Below are positions 1 to 8,107 of a stretch of DNA of 64,000 nucleotides, in pieces (position 1 is the first letter of the stretch; each line of letters opens with the position of its first letter). This DNA comes from Taibaiella sp041660405. Lineage in GTDB: Bacteria > Bacteroidota > Bacteroidia > Chitinophagales > Chitinophagaceae. The notes under the pieces were generated by a model. The model ran no database searches and was not told the DNA's origin. It was given only the letters and a program-made list of their open reading frames with translations. A program made the translations under genes and the position numbers. The DNA lies in contig JBAZWL010000015.1 in the NCBI GenBank assembly GCA_041660405.1, forward strand, positions 41,157-105,156, read 5' to 3'.

Positions 1-117
1 ATAATCATTCACCACAGCAAATTTCTTGTTCACCCGACCAATAATAGTTTGTGCATCATCGGCTGCAAACGTATGTGTACTTATCAGGCAAAGCAGTAAA
101 ACAATTATACTCTTCAT
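1..117 (-). CDS. Secreted protein, N-terminal 39 codons (LolA-like?)
   Basis: Partial gene that runs off the left edge of the window; the ATG is at 117-115. The 39 visible residues start with a signal peptide (MKSIIVLLLCL, cleavage expected after THTFA) followed by a short acidic stretch and IIGRVNKKFAVVNDY. That beginning resembles outer-membrane lipoprotein carrier (LolA-like) proteins of Bacteroidota, which often lie next to ABC exporter genes as here. The family call is an inference from 20 mature residues. It lies about 80 bp downstream of the ABC permease on the same strand, so it may be the last gene of that operon. Confidence 0.55.
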   Translation of the reverse strand, partial: MKSIIVLLLCLISTHTFAADDAQTIIGRVNKKFAVVNDY

Positions 118-195
118 AATTTTATATTTTAAAGTAAAAAGTCAAAATGCAAAATTCGTCCTTCATTTTTTACTTTTTACTTTTGATTTTTTACT

Positions 196-1059
196 TCAAC
201 TAATCACATCCTTTCTTTTAAAATAAAATATAGAAACACCAAGAAACACAGCTATGTGTCCCAGCAGTATCATACACGATTTAAGGATGTCAGCCTTTGG
301 CAAAGGATCTTCGAACATACTGCGCCAGGATATCATGTGTGTAGTAAAGAGATAAGGTTTTATTAAGTCGAATATAGGAGCTTCAAATGTTCCGATAATG
401 GTGAATACTATTATGATAGCCATTACGGTAACAATAGGAGTAATGGAATTATCCATTATATACGACAGCATATTGGCTAAAGATGCGATCAGCGTAAGGG
501 ATAAAAACGCGATCATAAAAGCATAAGCGTATCGCCAGTTGATATCATCTGCTTTAATAATAGTTACAGAGTCGCTTCCCATAGCAATCATATCACTCGC
601 ACCAAATATAGCCCGTGACAGAAAGAGTGCCAGTACGCCCAGCCATAATAAAAGTAATAGTGTATAAATCAAGCTGGCTACCCATTTGGCCAGAACAATC
701 TTTGTGCGGGAGGCGGGTCGGGTAAGTAAAAAACGGATGGTTCCGGAGGCTGTTTCTCCCGACATGATATCGCCGGTAACTAAGGCTACCAGTAAGGGCA
801 GCTGTACAATCAAGGTTTGTAAAAGTATAAAGCAAACGAGATTGCCGTTTAATACTTTGCCTTGTATGGCAAATGAGTTTTCCAGTTGCTGCGTTGCGAA
901 AGATAAAATTTCTTTACCATCCTGGTGAAAAGCAAACTGCAACATAAGACAGATAAAGGTGATCACTCCAAAACCAATATAACTTCTTGGCCTGCGGCTT
1001 ATTTTGATCAATTCGTTTTTAAGTAGAGCAGCAAATTCTTTCATAAAGAGCTTAGGCAT
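196..1059 (-). CDS. ABC-2 type transporter permease
   Basis: 287-residue integral membrane protein with about six hydrophobic segments (near residues 28-45, 75-98, 125-150, 180-200, 205-228 and 262-280). The stretch GETASGTIRFLLTRPASR in the first cytoplasmic loop is typical of ABC-2 exporter permeases that face the ATPase. It overlaps the ATPase gene upstream by 8 bp if the first ATG (1059) is used; a second ATG at 1044 would leave a 7-bp gap. Substrate unknown. Together with the ATPase it should form one export system in the inner membrane. Confidence 0.88.
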   Translation of the reverse strand: MPKLFMKEFAALLKNELIKISRRPRSYIGFGVITFICLMLQFAFHQDGKEILSFATQQLENSFAIQGKVLNGNLVCFILLQTLIVQLPLLVALVTGDIMSGETASGTIRFLLTRPASRTKIVLAKWVASLIYTLLLLLWLGVLALFLSRAIFGASDMIAMGSDSVTIIKADDINWRYAYAFMIAFLSLTLIASLANMLSYIMDNSITPIVTVMAIIIVFTIIGTFEAPIFDLIKPYLFTTHMISWRSMFEDPLPKADILKSCMILLGHIAVFLGVSIFYFKRKDVIS

Positions 1060-1963
1060 GTGTCATTTTAAGGAAATACTCCTCCAGTTGTCGCTTGTAT
1101 TCTATACGCAATACCGGAATACTTTCCGTTACCAGGAAATCGTTGAGTGCAGCTATTTTGGGTTTAGAAAGATTGAACCGGAGCACCTGCCCTTCATTAC
1201 CAGCGAAATATTGTTGCCACGCAGAAGCATGAATAAGCCCTGACGCTTTTTCTGATGCACCTTCAACTTCAATCTCCACATGAAGGGCCTCATTAGAAAG
1301 CAATTCCTGTACACGGCCCTGGGCTACTGTTTGTCCTTTGTTCAGCACGATCATGCTATGGGCTATCTCTTCTATTTCGCTGAGTATATGAGATGATAAT
1401 AAGATGGTCTTTCCTTGTTCACGATTTAGCTGAACCAGCAAGTTGCGGAGATCGATAATGCCTTGTGGGTCCAATCCTGTATTGGGCTCGTCCAGCATAA
1501 TCAAGTCAGGATTGTGGATCAACGCCTGAGCAAGTCCCAGCCTCTGTTTCATGCCATGAGAATATGTTTTTACTTTATCCTGTTCCCGTCCGGCAAGGCC
1601 CACTTGTTCAAAAAGATTATCATAATCTTTGGCTGTGTACTTTATTCCGCTTGCCCTTGCCAATAGTTCTATATTCTTTTTTGCGGTAAGATATCCGTAA
1701 AAATCCGGCTTCTCAATGATGCAACCGATCTTGCTCATGATTTTATCACGCTCTGTGTCCATGTCATGACCAAATATGCTGATCTTGCCCGAAGTAGGCT
1801 GTATGAGTGAAAGCAGCATGCGAAGGGTAGTGCTTTTGCCCGATCCGTTTGGGCCGAGAAATCCATATATCTCACCGGCTTTAACCTCCATGCTAAGGTT
1901 ATCTACTGCAGTAAATTGTCCGAATTGTTTGCTTACTTTTTCCAGCGTTATAGCAGAAGTCAT
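1052..1963 (-). CDS. ABC transporter ATP-binding protein
   Basis: 303-residue ATPase of the CcmA/NatA exporter type. Walker A is GPNGSGKST (residues 37-45), the signature is the divergent YSHGMKQR (134-141), Walker B is LIMLDEP (154-160), and the switch histidine lies in LLSSHIL. The C-terminal 90 residues are an extra regulatory domain common in this subfamily. It is the first gene of the ATPase-permease pair; the stop lies inside the permease start, suggesting translational coupling. Role: powers export of an unknown substrate through the partner permease. Confidence 0.93.
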   Translation of the reverse strand: MTSAITLEKVSKQFGQFTAVDNLSMEVKAGEIYGFLGPNGSGKSTTLRMLLSLIQPTSGKISIFGHDMDTERDKIMSKIGCIIEKPDFYGYLTAKKNIELLARASGIKYTAKDYDNLFEQVGLAGREQDKVKTYSHGMKQRLGLAQALIHNPDLIMLDEPNTGLDPQGIIDLRNLLVQLNREQGKTILLSSHILSEIEEIAHSMIVLNKGQTVAQGRVQELLSNEALHVEIEVEGASEKASGLIHASAWQQYFAGNEGQVLRFNLSKPKIAALNDFLVTESIPVLRIEYKRQLEEYFLKMTHA

Positions 1964-2106
1964 ATTGGTTGTTTGGGGAACACTGTAAATTACTTTATCG
2001 GTGTTATATACAACTCACATTTTCGGTTAAGGTTGGGAAACTTTCGGTTAGAATTGCAATACTGTGAAGAAGCTTATCGAATACTATTTGTGATTCAGGT
2101 ATTGGC

Positions 2107-2529
2107 TTATTTTTTGCCAATAAATAGCACCGTTCCGGAATGGCCATGCCCATCGTCATAAGACATATTCAATGTCAATTTCTTTTCATTTGGTGTAAAA
2201 ACAATAGTATGATATGTTGGAAAACTACCACCATCAATAAAGTTATATTGAAGTCCATTGTACGAGAGTTTTTTCGGATATGGATCTCTTGCCTGGTAAA
2301 TAATCTCAAATGAAGCTGCATCTATTTTATTCACGGTTATATCCATGATACTGCTATCTGTTCCGGATATGCCTGTGCCACTTCTGTATTCCATACCATA
2401 ATAAATACCGGATATTGTATCTATTTCGTTTTTGGTATTAGCAGTATCTTCTTTTTTGCATCCAGTTATCAACGAAATCAAAAATGCAAGAGAAATCAGC
2501 AGTTTTTTCTGGTGTAACATAAGGAACAT
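2107..2529 (-). CDS. Small putative lipoprotein
   Basis: 140 residues with a lipoprotein signal peptide: a hydrophobic stretch, then LITGC, so the mature protein would begin at Cys24 and be anchored in a membrane. The mature part contains short beta-rich stretches (GIYYGMEYRSGTG, FEIIYQARD, KKLTLNMSYDDGHG) but I recognise no family. An internal ATG at residue 4 gives a more usual signal-peptide length. It stands alone, about 140 bp before the ABC ATPase start, with no obvious operon partner. Confidence 0.7.
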   Translation of the reverse strand: MFLMLHQKKLLISLAFLISLITGCKKEDTANTKNEIDTISGIYYGMEYRSGTGISGTDSSIMDITVNKIDAASFEIIYQARDPYPKKLSYNGLQYNFIDGGSFPTYHTIVFTPNEKKLTLNMSYDDGHGHSGTVLFIGKK

Positions 2530-2611
2530 ATTAAAATGAACATTTATGAAAAGGGGTTGTCAACACAAATTACAATAAATTACCAATAATTCATTTGTTG
2601 TCAGGCATAAA

Positions 2612-2641
2612 AAATCCGCAAACATTACTGTTTGCGGATTT
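2612..2641 (-). terminator. Rho-independent terminator after accC
   Basis: Perfect 13-bp stem (AAATCCGCAAACA and its complement) with a 4-nt loop, followed on the minus strand by a T run. It lies 17 bp past the accC stop and ends the accB-accC transcript. Confidence 0.9.
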
Positions 2642-2657
2642 CAATAGAAAAGTATTT

Positions 2658-3995
2658 TTATTTCAACTCAAAAGACTCAATAAACTTAGTAGTGAAGTTA
2701 CCTTCACGGAATTGTTCATCCTTCATCAGTTGAATGTGGAATGGAATAGTTGTTTTCACCCCTTCAATTACATATTCGCTCAAAGCACGCTCCATAGTAG
2801 AAATAGCTTCTTCACGGGTTTGTGCAATGGCGATCACTTTCGCAATCATAGAATCGTAATAAGGAGGAATAGTATAACCTGCATAGATATGAGAATCTAC
2901 ACGGATACCATGGCCGCCCGGCGTATGCAATACGGTAATAGTACCGGGGCTCGGACGGAAATCATTGTAAGGATCTTCGGCGTTAATACGGCACTCTATG
3001 GCGTGCATTTTAGGCTCGTAATTTTTACCACTGATCGGAACGCCTGCAGCAATCTTGATCTGTTCTTTTACCAGGTCAAAGCTGATTACTTCCTCTGTTA
3101 CGCCATGTTCCACCTGTATGCGGGTATTCATTTCCATGAAGTAGAAGTTGCGGTGCTTATCTACCAGGAACTCAACAGTACCAACACTTTCATAGCTAAT
3201 AGCTGCAGCTGCTTTAATCGCGGCCTCACCCATTTTTTGACGCAATTCCGGTGTGATAAACGGAGAAGGAGATTCTTCAACCAGCTTTTGGTGGCGACGT
3301 TGAATAGAACAGTCACGCTCACTCATATGGCAAACAGTGCCGTATTGATCACCTGCAATCTGGATTTCAATATGTCGTGGTTCTTCTACAAATTTCTCCA
3401 TGTAGATACCATCATTTTTGAAAGATGCAGCGGCTTCTGCTTTCGCTGTGGTAAATGCTTTTTCAATTTCATCTTCAGCCCACACTACACGCATACCTTT
3501 ACCACCACCACCTGCAGTGGCTTTCAATATTACCGGGTAACCCATTGCATTGGCCAGGGTTTTGGTTTCTTCTACACTTTCCAGTAATGCTTCGGAGCCT
3601 GGAATAACGGGTACTCCGGCAGCGATCATGGTTTCTTTCGCGGTCATTTTATCGCCCATGCGGCGTATCATGTCCGGAGTGGGCCCTATAAATTTGATAT
3701 TATATTGTGCACAGATCTCGGCAAATCCTGCATTTTCTGCAAGAAATCCGTAGCCGGGGTGAATGGCATCTGCATTGGTAATTTCTGCTGCTGCCATGAT
3801 ATGCGGAATATTCAGGTAAGAATCTGCACTTTGTGCCTTACCTATACATACGGCCTCATCAGCAAAGCGTACATGCAAACTATCTTTGTCGGCAGTAGAA
3901 TAAATGGCAACGGTTTGGATACCCATTTCCCTACAAGTACGGATAATACGCAAGGCAATTTCGCCACGGTTGGCAATCAGTATTTTTTTAAACAT
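2658..3995 (-). CDS. accC: Acetyl-CoA carboxylase, biotin carboxylase subunit
   Basis: 445 residues, the normal AccC length. It carboxylates the biotin on AccB using ATP and bicarbonate, the first half-reaction of acetyl-CoA carboxylase in fatty-acid synthesis. The N-terminus MFKKILIANRGEIALRII is the standard biotin carboxylase start, so I use the ATG at 3995 rather than the in-frame ATG 13 codons upstream. The ATP-grasp glycine loop GGGGKGM lies at residues 162-168, and EMNTRIQVEHGVTEE is the catalytic/metal region (the usual P after EH is G here). It follows accB, with a 126-bp gap that contains a palindromic repeat. Confidence 0.97.
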   Translation of the reverse strand: MFKKILIANRGEIALRIIRTCREMGIQTVAIYSTADKDSLHVRFADEAVCIGKAQSADSYLNIPHIMAAAEITNADAIHPGYGFLAENAGFAEICAQYNIKFIGPTPDMIRRMGDKMTAKETMIAAGVPVIPGSEALLESVEETKTLANAMGYPVILKATAGGGGKGMRVVWAEDEIEKAFTTAKAEAAASFKNDGIYMEKFVEEPRHIEIQIAGDQYGTVCHMSERDCSIQRRHQKLVEESPSPFITPELRQKMGEAAIKAAAAISYESVGTVEFLVDKHRNFYFMEMNTRIQVEHGVTEEVISFDLVKEQIKIAAGVPISGKNYEPKMHAIECRINAEDPYNDFRPSPGTITVLHTPGGHGIRVDSHIYAGYTIPPYYDSMIAKVIAIAQTREEAISTMERALSEYVIEGVKTTIPFHIQLMKDEQFREGNFTTKFIESFELK

Positions 3996-4020
3996 TGAAT
4001 TGTAATTAGCTGATAAATTT

Positions 4021-4049
4021 TCTCGCAGCGACACGACGTCGCTGCGAGA
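4021..4049. repeat. Dispersed palindrome between accB and accC
   Basis: Perfect 12-bp inverted repeat TCTCGCAGCGAC with a 5-nt loop. A second copy with the same outer arms and the same 29-bp length, differing at a few central bases, lies at 52213-52241. In the accB-accC transcript it would form a strong hairpin with no T run, so it is more likely an RNA-stability or REP-like element than a terminator. Confidence 0.8.
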
Positions 4050-4121
4050 TTGATATAATATTAAGGTTAACCTGTGAACACCTTATATGGTTACATCACA
4101 GGATTGCTAATTAAAAAGATA

Positions 4122-4607
4122 TTAAGCTGGTTCTACTAAGAATAAAGGTTGGTCGTACTCCACAGGGGTAGCATCATCGATCAGTACTTTTACGATACGA
4201 CCGCTTATTTCACTTTCAATTTCGTTGAACAGTTTCATTGCTTCTACTATACAGATCACCTGTCCTGGTTTGATCTCATCACCAACATTTACAAAAGAAG
4301 GTTTGTCGGGAGATGAGCTGCGGTAAAATGTACCGATCATTGGCGATTTAATAACAACGGTATTGCTTGCTTCAGCAGCCGGCGCAGTTGCTGCGGCAGG
4401 AGCTTGTTGCTGTGGCGCAACTTGCTGCGGCGCGTACATTTGCTGAGCCGGTAATGCTTGTTGCATGGCTGGCTGCATAGTTACGTACTGCGTTTCTGTA
4501 TGGGCTTGTTTGATGGTTATTTCAAAATCACCGTCTTTGATAGATACTTCGCTGATATTGGATTTGTTAACCGCTTTAAGCAGTTCCTGGATCTGTTTGA
4601 ATTCCAT
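4122..4607 (-). CDS. accB: Acetyl-CoA carboxylase biotin carboxyl carrier protein
   Basis: 161 residues. The C-terminal biotinyl domain (about 83-160) has the biotinylation motif EAMKL with the modified lysine at residue 125. An N-terminal domain (1-40) is joined through a Gln/Ala/Pro-rich flexible linker (about 40-80) typical of AccB. It carries carboxybiotin between biotin carboxylase and carboxyltransferase. It lies directly upstream of accC on the same strand; the carboxyltransferase genes accA/accD are not in this window. Confidence 0.97.
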   Translation of the reverse strand: MEFKQIQELLKAVNKSNISEVSIKDGDFEITIKQAHTETQYVTMQPAMQQALPAQQMYAPQQVAPQQQAPAAATAPAAEASNTVVIKSPMIGTFYRSSSPDKPSFVNVGDEIKPGQVICIVEAMKLFNEIESEISGRIVKVLIDDATPVEYDQPLFLVEPA

Positions 4608-4736
4608 AAGTTTTTAATTTGAAAATTAGCTAATTAGCAAATATGCAAATTAGCAAATGTGAAAAACCGTCAAATAACCCCGTAAAGAGTATTTTGTAAT
4701 TTTGCAATTTTCACATTTGCTAATTGATTCATTAAA

Positions 4737-5303
4737 TTATCCTTTTACTCTTTCCATATATTCACCGGTTACTGTATTGATCTTGATCAATTCGTCATTG
4801 TCTACAAACAATGGAACGTTAACGGTAGCGCCGGTTTCCAGGGTAGCTTGCTTTAAAGTACGGGTTGCTGTGTCACCTTTCAATCCTGGTTCAGTGTAGG
4901 TTACGCGAAGTACTACGCTTCCCGGCAATTCTACACCCATAGGCATTTCTGTTTCGGTATTGATTACTACCAGGCAATCTTGTCCGTCTTTGTACAATTC
5001 CGGACGGTCTATCATGTCTTCCTGAACTACGATTTGTTCAAAACTTTCGTTATCCATCAGGTTGAAACCACTTTCGTCCTTGTATAAAAACTGGTAGTTA
5101 CGACGTTCAACACGCACCGGATATATAGTATCCCCTGAGTTCCAGGTGTGCTCAATGCTTCGGTTGTTATCTACACCTTTTAATTTAGCCCAGACTTTGG
5201 CTGCAGAACGAGCAGTTTTGTTCTGACCAAATTCTACAACGCTATAAAGCGATCCGTCTAATTTTAAAATAACACCGTTTTTAATATCTGTCGTGTTTGC
5301 CAT
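4737..5303 (-). CDS. efp: Translation elongation factor P with arginine at residue 32
   Basis: 188 residues, three-domain EF-P. The C-terminal signature region (YTEPGLKGDTAT...ATLETGATVNVPLFV) is clear. EF-P rescues ribosomes stalled at polyproline. The loop that enters the peptidyl-transferase centre reads NKTARSAAKVWAKLKG, placing Arg32 at the tip where PGKG-type EF-Ps have lysine. This matches the layout of EF-Ps rhamnosylated by EarP (NKSGRNAA in Pseudomonas), so arginine rather than lysine chemistry is expected. It precedes accB on the same strand with a 129-bp gap, an efp-accB-accC order common in bacteria. Confidence 0.95.
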   Translation of the reverse strand: MANTTDIKNGVILKLDGSLYSVVEFGQNKTARSAAKVWAKLKGVDNNRSIEHTWNSGDTIYPVRVERRNYQFLYKDESGFNLMDNESFEQIVVQEDMIDRPELYKDGQDCLVVINTETEMPMGVELPGSVVLRVTYTEPGLKGDTATRTLKQATLETGATVNVPLFVDNDELIKINTVTGEYMERVKG

Positions 5304-5380
5304 GAAAATTCTTTTATCCTCCCAATAGATTAGCGGAAGAACTTTTTAGTTAATGTTTATTGGAATAAGTAAACCGGCTG

Positions 5381-5388
5381 CAAAAGTA
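5381..5388 (-). promoter_or_regulatory. Probable -7 box upstream of efp
   Basis: TACTTTTG on the minus strand fits the Bacteroidota TAnnTTTG box, 78 bp before the efp ATG. No clear -33 TTTG is seen at the right spacing, so this is tentative. Confidence 0.45.
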
Positions 5389-5551
5389 AATATTTAGTTC
5401 TTTATCCGAAATTTCAGAGCGTTTATTTCTCCGTTTTGTGGAAAAAAGACTGTTTTTTTCAGTAAAACAATGAAAAAATGAAAGTTTTCCTCAAAAAAGA
5501 AGAAAAACAATAAATAATTACGTGCAGTTACCTTGGATACAAAAAGAAGAG

Positions 5552-6406
5552 TTACTTCTTTTTGCTGAAAATATTAAGCACTTTACTCACAAAAGTGTCA
5601 CTAATACCTAGCCTGCGTTTAATAGTGGTATATGCTGATACCATTTTAGTGTCCAGGTAAATCAATACAGATTTCATCCCGTCTTTGGGCCGTGAGCGGT
5701 AATGGGTCGATCTTAATACCGGAGCAGTTTCTTCTTCCGTAAAATAATAAAGTGCTATGGATTTTCGGGTCATATCTTCCGGGCAAAGTATATGCTCAGG
5801 TACGCCGTGGTAGGAATTATCGTCGGTATTAAAAATGACGCATCGGTTAAATAACGGGGCTATTTTTCGTTGTGCACCTTGCATGTCTTTATCCCACAGT
5901 TCCAATTCGCCGTTATATTCAGGGAGCCAATCCTTGTTCAGGTAGACCAATATATTTACCCGCCTGCGCCAGTTCCGTTTGTGTGGGTGCACTGTAAAAT
6001 CGGCATGAACGTTAAGAAAACCATTCCTTTTGGTCTGGTGCAGGCCGCCGCCCTCCAGCATATCATCTGCTTTAAGTCCGGGAATACCAGTAAGGCGGCT
6101 TATATAAGCAACAAACTCGTCAGAATTCAACTCCTTTATAATCTCCCGCACAAATGGAGGCAACAGCTCCATTTTGTTGAGTCCATGCTTTTTCTCGTTA
6201 ATATGAATATAGTGTATCCATCCTTCATCTTTTACGGAAGGGAATTCGGCCAGGGCTTTCTCGGCAGCTTGCTCTTCGAGAAAATGATCCAGTTGTATAT
6301 GAGGGTAGGGATCTGCCTGTCCATAAGTAGTGATATTTTCAGAAAGTGATTTTTCCCATCGATCGTAATCAAAAATCGAACTTTTCCTCTTAGTTGTACT
6401 GATCAT
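5552..6406 (-). CDS. 2OG-Fe(II) oxygenase family protein
   Basis: 284 residues. The prolyl-4-hydroxylase-like jelly-roll motif is complete: His134 and Asp136 (HADF), distal His200 (SYHGVPEH) and Arg214 (DMTRKSIALYY) for binding 2-oxoglutarate. It should be an iron- and 2-oxoglutarate-dependent hydroxylase of unknown substrate. Relatives are often found in surface-polysaccharide or glycosyltransferase loci, and here two membrane glycosyltransferase-like genes lie just upstream on the same strand. The 248-bp gap between its stop side and efp holds no further gene. Confidence 0.88.
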   Translation of the reverse strand: MISTTKRKSSIFDYDRWEKSLSENITTYGQADPYPHIQLDHFLEEQAAEKALAEFPSVKDEGWIHYIHINEKKHGLNKMELLPPFVREIIKELNSDEFVAYISRLTGIPGLKADDMLEGGGLHQTKRNGFLNVHADFTVHPHKRNWRRRVNILVYLNKDWLPEYNGELELWDKDMQGAQRKIAPLFNRCVIFNTDDNSYHGVPEHILCPEDMTRKSIALYYFTEEETAPVLRSTHYRSRPKDGMKSVLIYLDTKMVSAYTTIKRRLGISDTFVSKVLNIFSKKK

Positions 6407-6493
6407 TACACGTTTAATTAAAAAGATTTTAGACGCTGATTTATAGGTACGAAAAAACCAAAATTAACCTATTTATAGATTATTATACTCAGC

Positions 6494-8107
6494 TCAATGC
6501 TCGAGGCTGAATACCTTCAGTCCTTTTATTGAATTGCCGGTAAGGTCTGTTTTTGGCTGGCCATCAGGGCCTGTTAATTGGTAATCGTCTCCTGTTCCAT
6601 CATAGAAGTAAAAATAATATTTCACATGATATCTTTCGGCATCACGAAGTATTTCCTCGGTACTAAATTCATTTAAAGTATGGCAATACCAGGCATTTTG
6701 AGAAAACCATGCCAGCCGTATGATCTTCGCAGCACCATCGGCATAAGATCTGTTTGATGCAAACGAACCTCCTGTGACGCCTGATTTTTGTAACTGCTGT
6801 GCTATTTTGTATTCGCTGCTACCGGCATTAAACATTGTCTTCATCTCATTTATAGGCGTTACTATAAAGGTTATGAAGAAAACAGCGGTAAAAACCAGGC
6901 GTAGTTTTTTATTCAGTTTTGGGAACAACAAGTGCTCTGCAATATCCAAAGTAAAGATGCTTACCAACGGAATGGTGAACCAAAGGTATCTGCCACCATC
7001 AAACGTAAGCAACCAATAGGGTAGCGGAAACACCAGGAAAATAGCGATGAGTATCTTTTTATCAACCGTAGCGAAAATATCATTCTTTCTGAAAGTCAAA
7101 AGAATGCAAAGTAACCAGGTGAAGAAGTAAAATGAAGAGATGCGATTAGTGCTGGACACCCAACTTATAAAATTATAGCCGGTGCGGAAAAGTTGCTTTA
7201 CAAACAACCCGGGCGAATCCCAGAAATGAGCCATGCGACCTTGCAACAGGTAAGGATCTTCAAAGTAAAACAAGGAACCTTTATAAGGCGGAGGTACCAA
7301 TACGGTTACACCTGCCTTGAATTCCTGTGTGCCTACCAACCACCAGCTCATGTTTAGCGTGCCGGCTACGGAAGAAGTCCATATTCCGTATTTTTCATGG
7401 ATAAGATAAATCCAGGGCGCAATGGCGAGCATCATTACGCCTACTGAAACGATCAGGATCAATGCAAGCTTTTTATAATTAAATGTTCCTTCCTCCGCTT
7501 TTAATTTCCAGGCAGTCACTATAAGGATCATGAGCGGAAAGAAATAAAAGGAGTAAGCCTTACCGTAATAAGATAAGGCTGCTATAATTCCGATACATAA
7601 CCATTGTAAAGGACTTTGTAAAAAGGTCTTATTTAATAGTATCAACAGGCCGGCAATTAAAAATAAGAATTGCCAGGCATCGGTAAAAGATTGGTAATAG
7701 GTAGCGTAAGCCCAAAAGATAGCTGACATTAATCCAAAGCACCAACGTTCAAAACTTGAATTGCGGAATTTGTGAAATAATAATTGTCCAGACAATACAA
7801 TGCCCAATGCCGGTATGGTATTGACTATAATGGCTGAGGCAAACAACGGCCATCCGGTTGCTTTAACCAGCATAGCCGTGAGCCAATAACCCATAGGACT
7901 CCAAAAAGCATTAATGGCATGTGCATAATCACCGTTGATGTATCGCTGGGTTATGTTCAGATAACTGATGGCATCGGGATCAATATAGTATTGAAAATAT
8001 CGCCAGAGGAACCATACAAGTGTACACAACAACAAGGCCGGAATTACAAAATGTAATACATTTCCTTTTTGTGCCTGGGTATGGGAATATAAAGTGTCCT
8101 GACTCAT
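6494..8107 (-). CDS. Multi-pass membrane glycosyltransferase-like protein (GT-C type)
   Basis: 537 residues from the ATG at 8107, chosen because it overlaps the stop of the upstream gene as ATGA, a classic coupling signal; an in-frame ATG 23 codons upstream would lie deep inside that gene. About eleven membrane segments. The first periplasmic loop, YIDPDAISYLNITQRYINGDY, has the acidic motif and amphipathic layout of GT-C transferases (GT39/ArnT-like), which use polyprenyl-phosphate sugars. A soluble C-terminal domain follows residue 410. Acceptor unknown. Confidence 0.8.
   Translation of the reverse strand: MSQDTLYSHTQAQKGNVLHFVIPALLLCTLVWFLWRYFQYYIDPDAISYLNITQRYINGDYAHAINAFWSPMGYWLTAMLVKATGWPLFASAIIVNTIPALGIVLSGQLLFHKFRNSSFERWCFGLMSAIFWAYATYYQSFTDAWQFLFLIAGLLILLNKTFLQSPLQWLCIGIIAALSYYGKAYSFYFFPLMILIVTAWKLKAEEGTFNYKKLALILIVSVGVMMLAIAPWIYLIHEKYGIWTSSVAGTLNMSWWLVGTQEFKAGVTVLVPPPYKGSLFYFEDPYLLQGRMAHFWDSPGLFVKQLFRTGYNFISWVSSTNRISSFYFFTWLLCILLTFRKNDIFATVDKKILIAIFLVFPLPYWLLTFDGGRYLWFTIPLVSIFTLDIAEHLLFPKLNKKLRLVFTAVFFITFIVTPINEMKTMFNAGSSEYKIAQQLQKSGVTGGSFASNRSYADGAAKIIRLAWFSQNAWYCHTLNEFSTEEILRDAERYHVKYYFYFYDGTGDDYQLTGPDGQPKTDLTGNSIKGLKVFSLEH

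Noticed and set aside
2595..3587. 330-residue plus-strand ORF opposite accC
   Set aside because: Antisense shadow of a clearly identified accC; rich in Cys, Phe and His as expected from a reversed frame.
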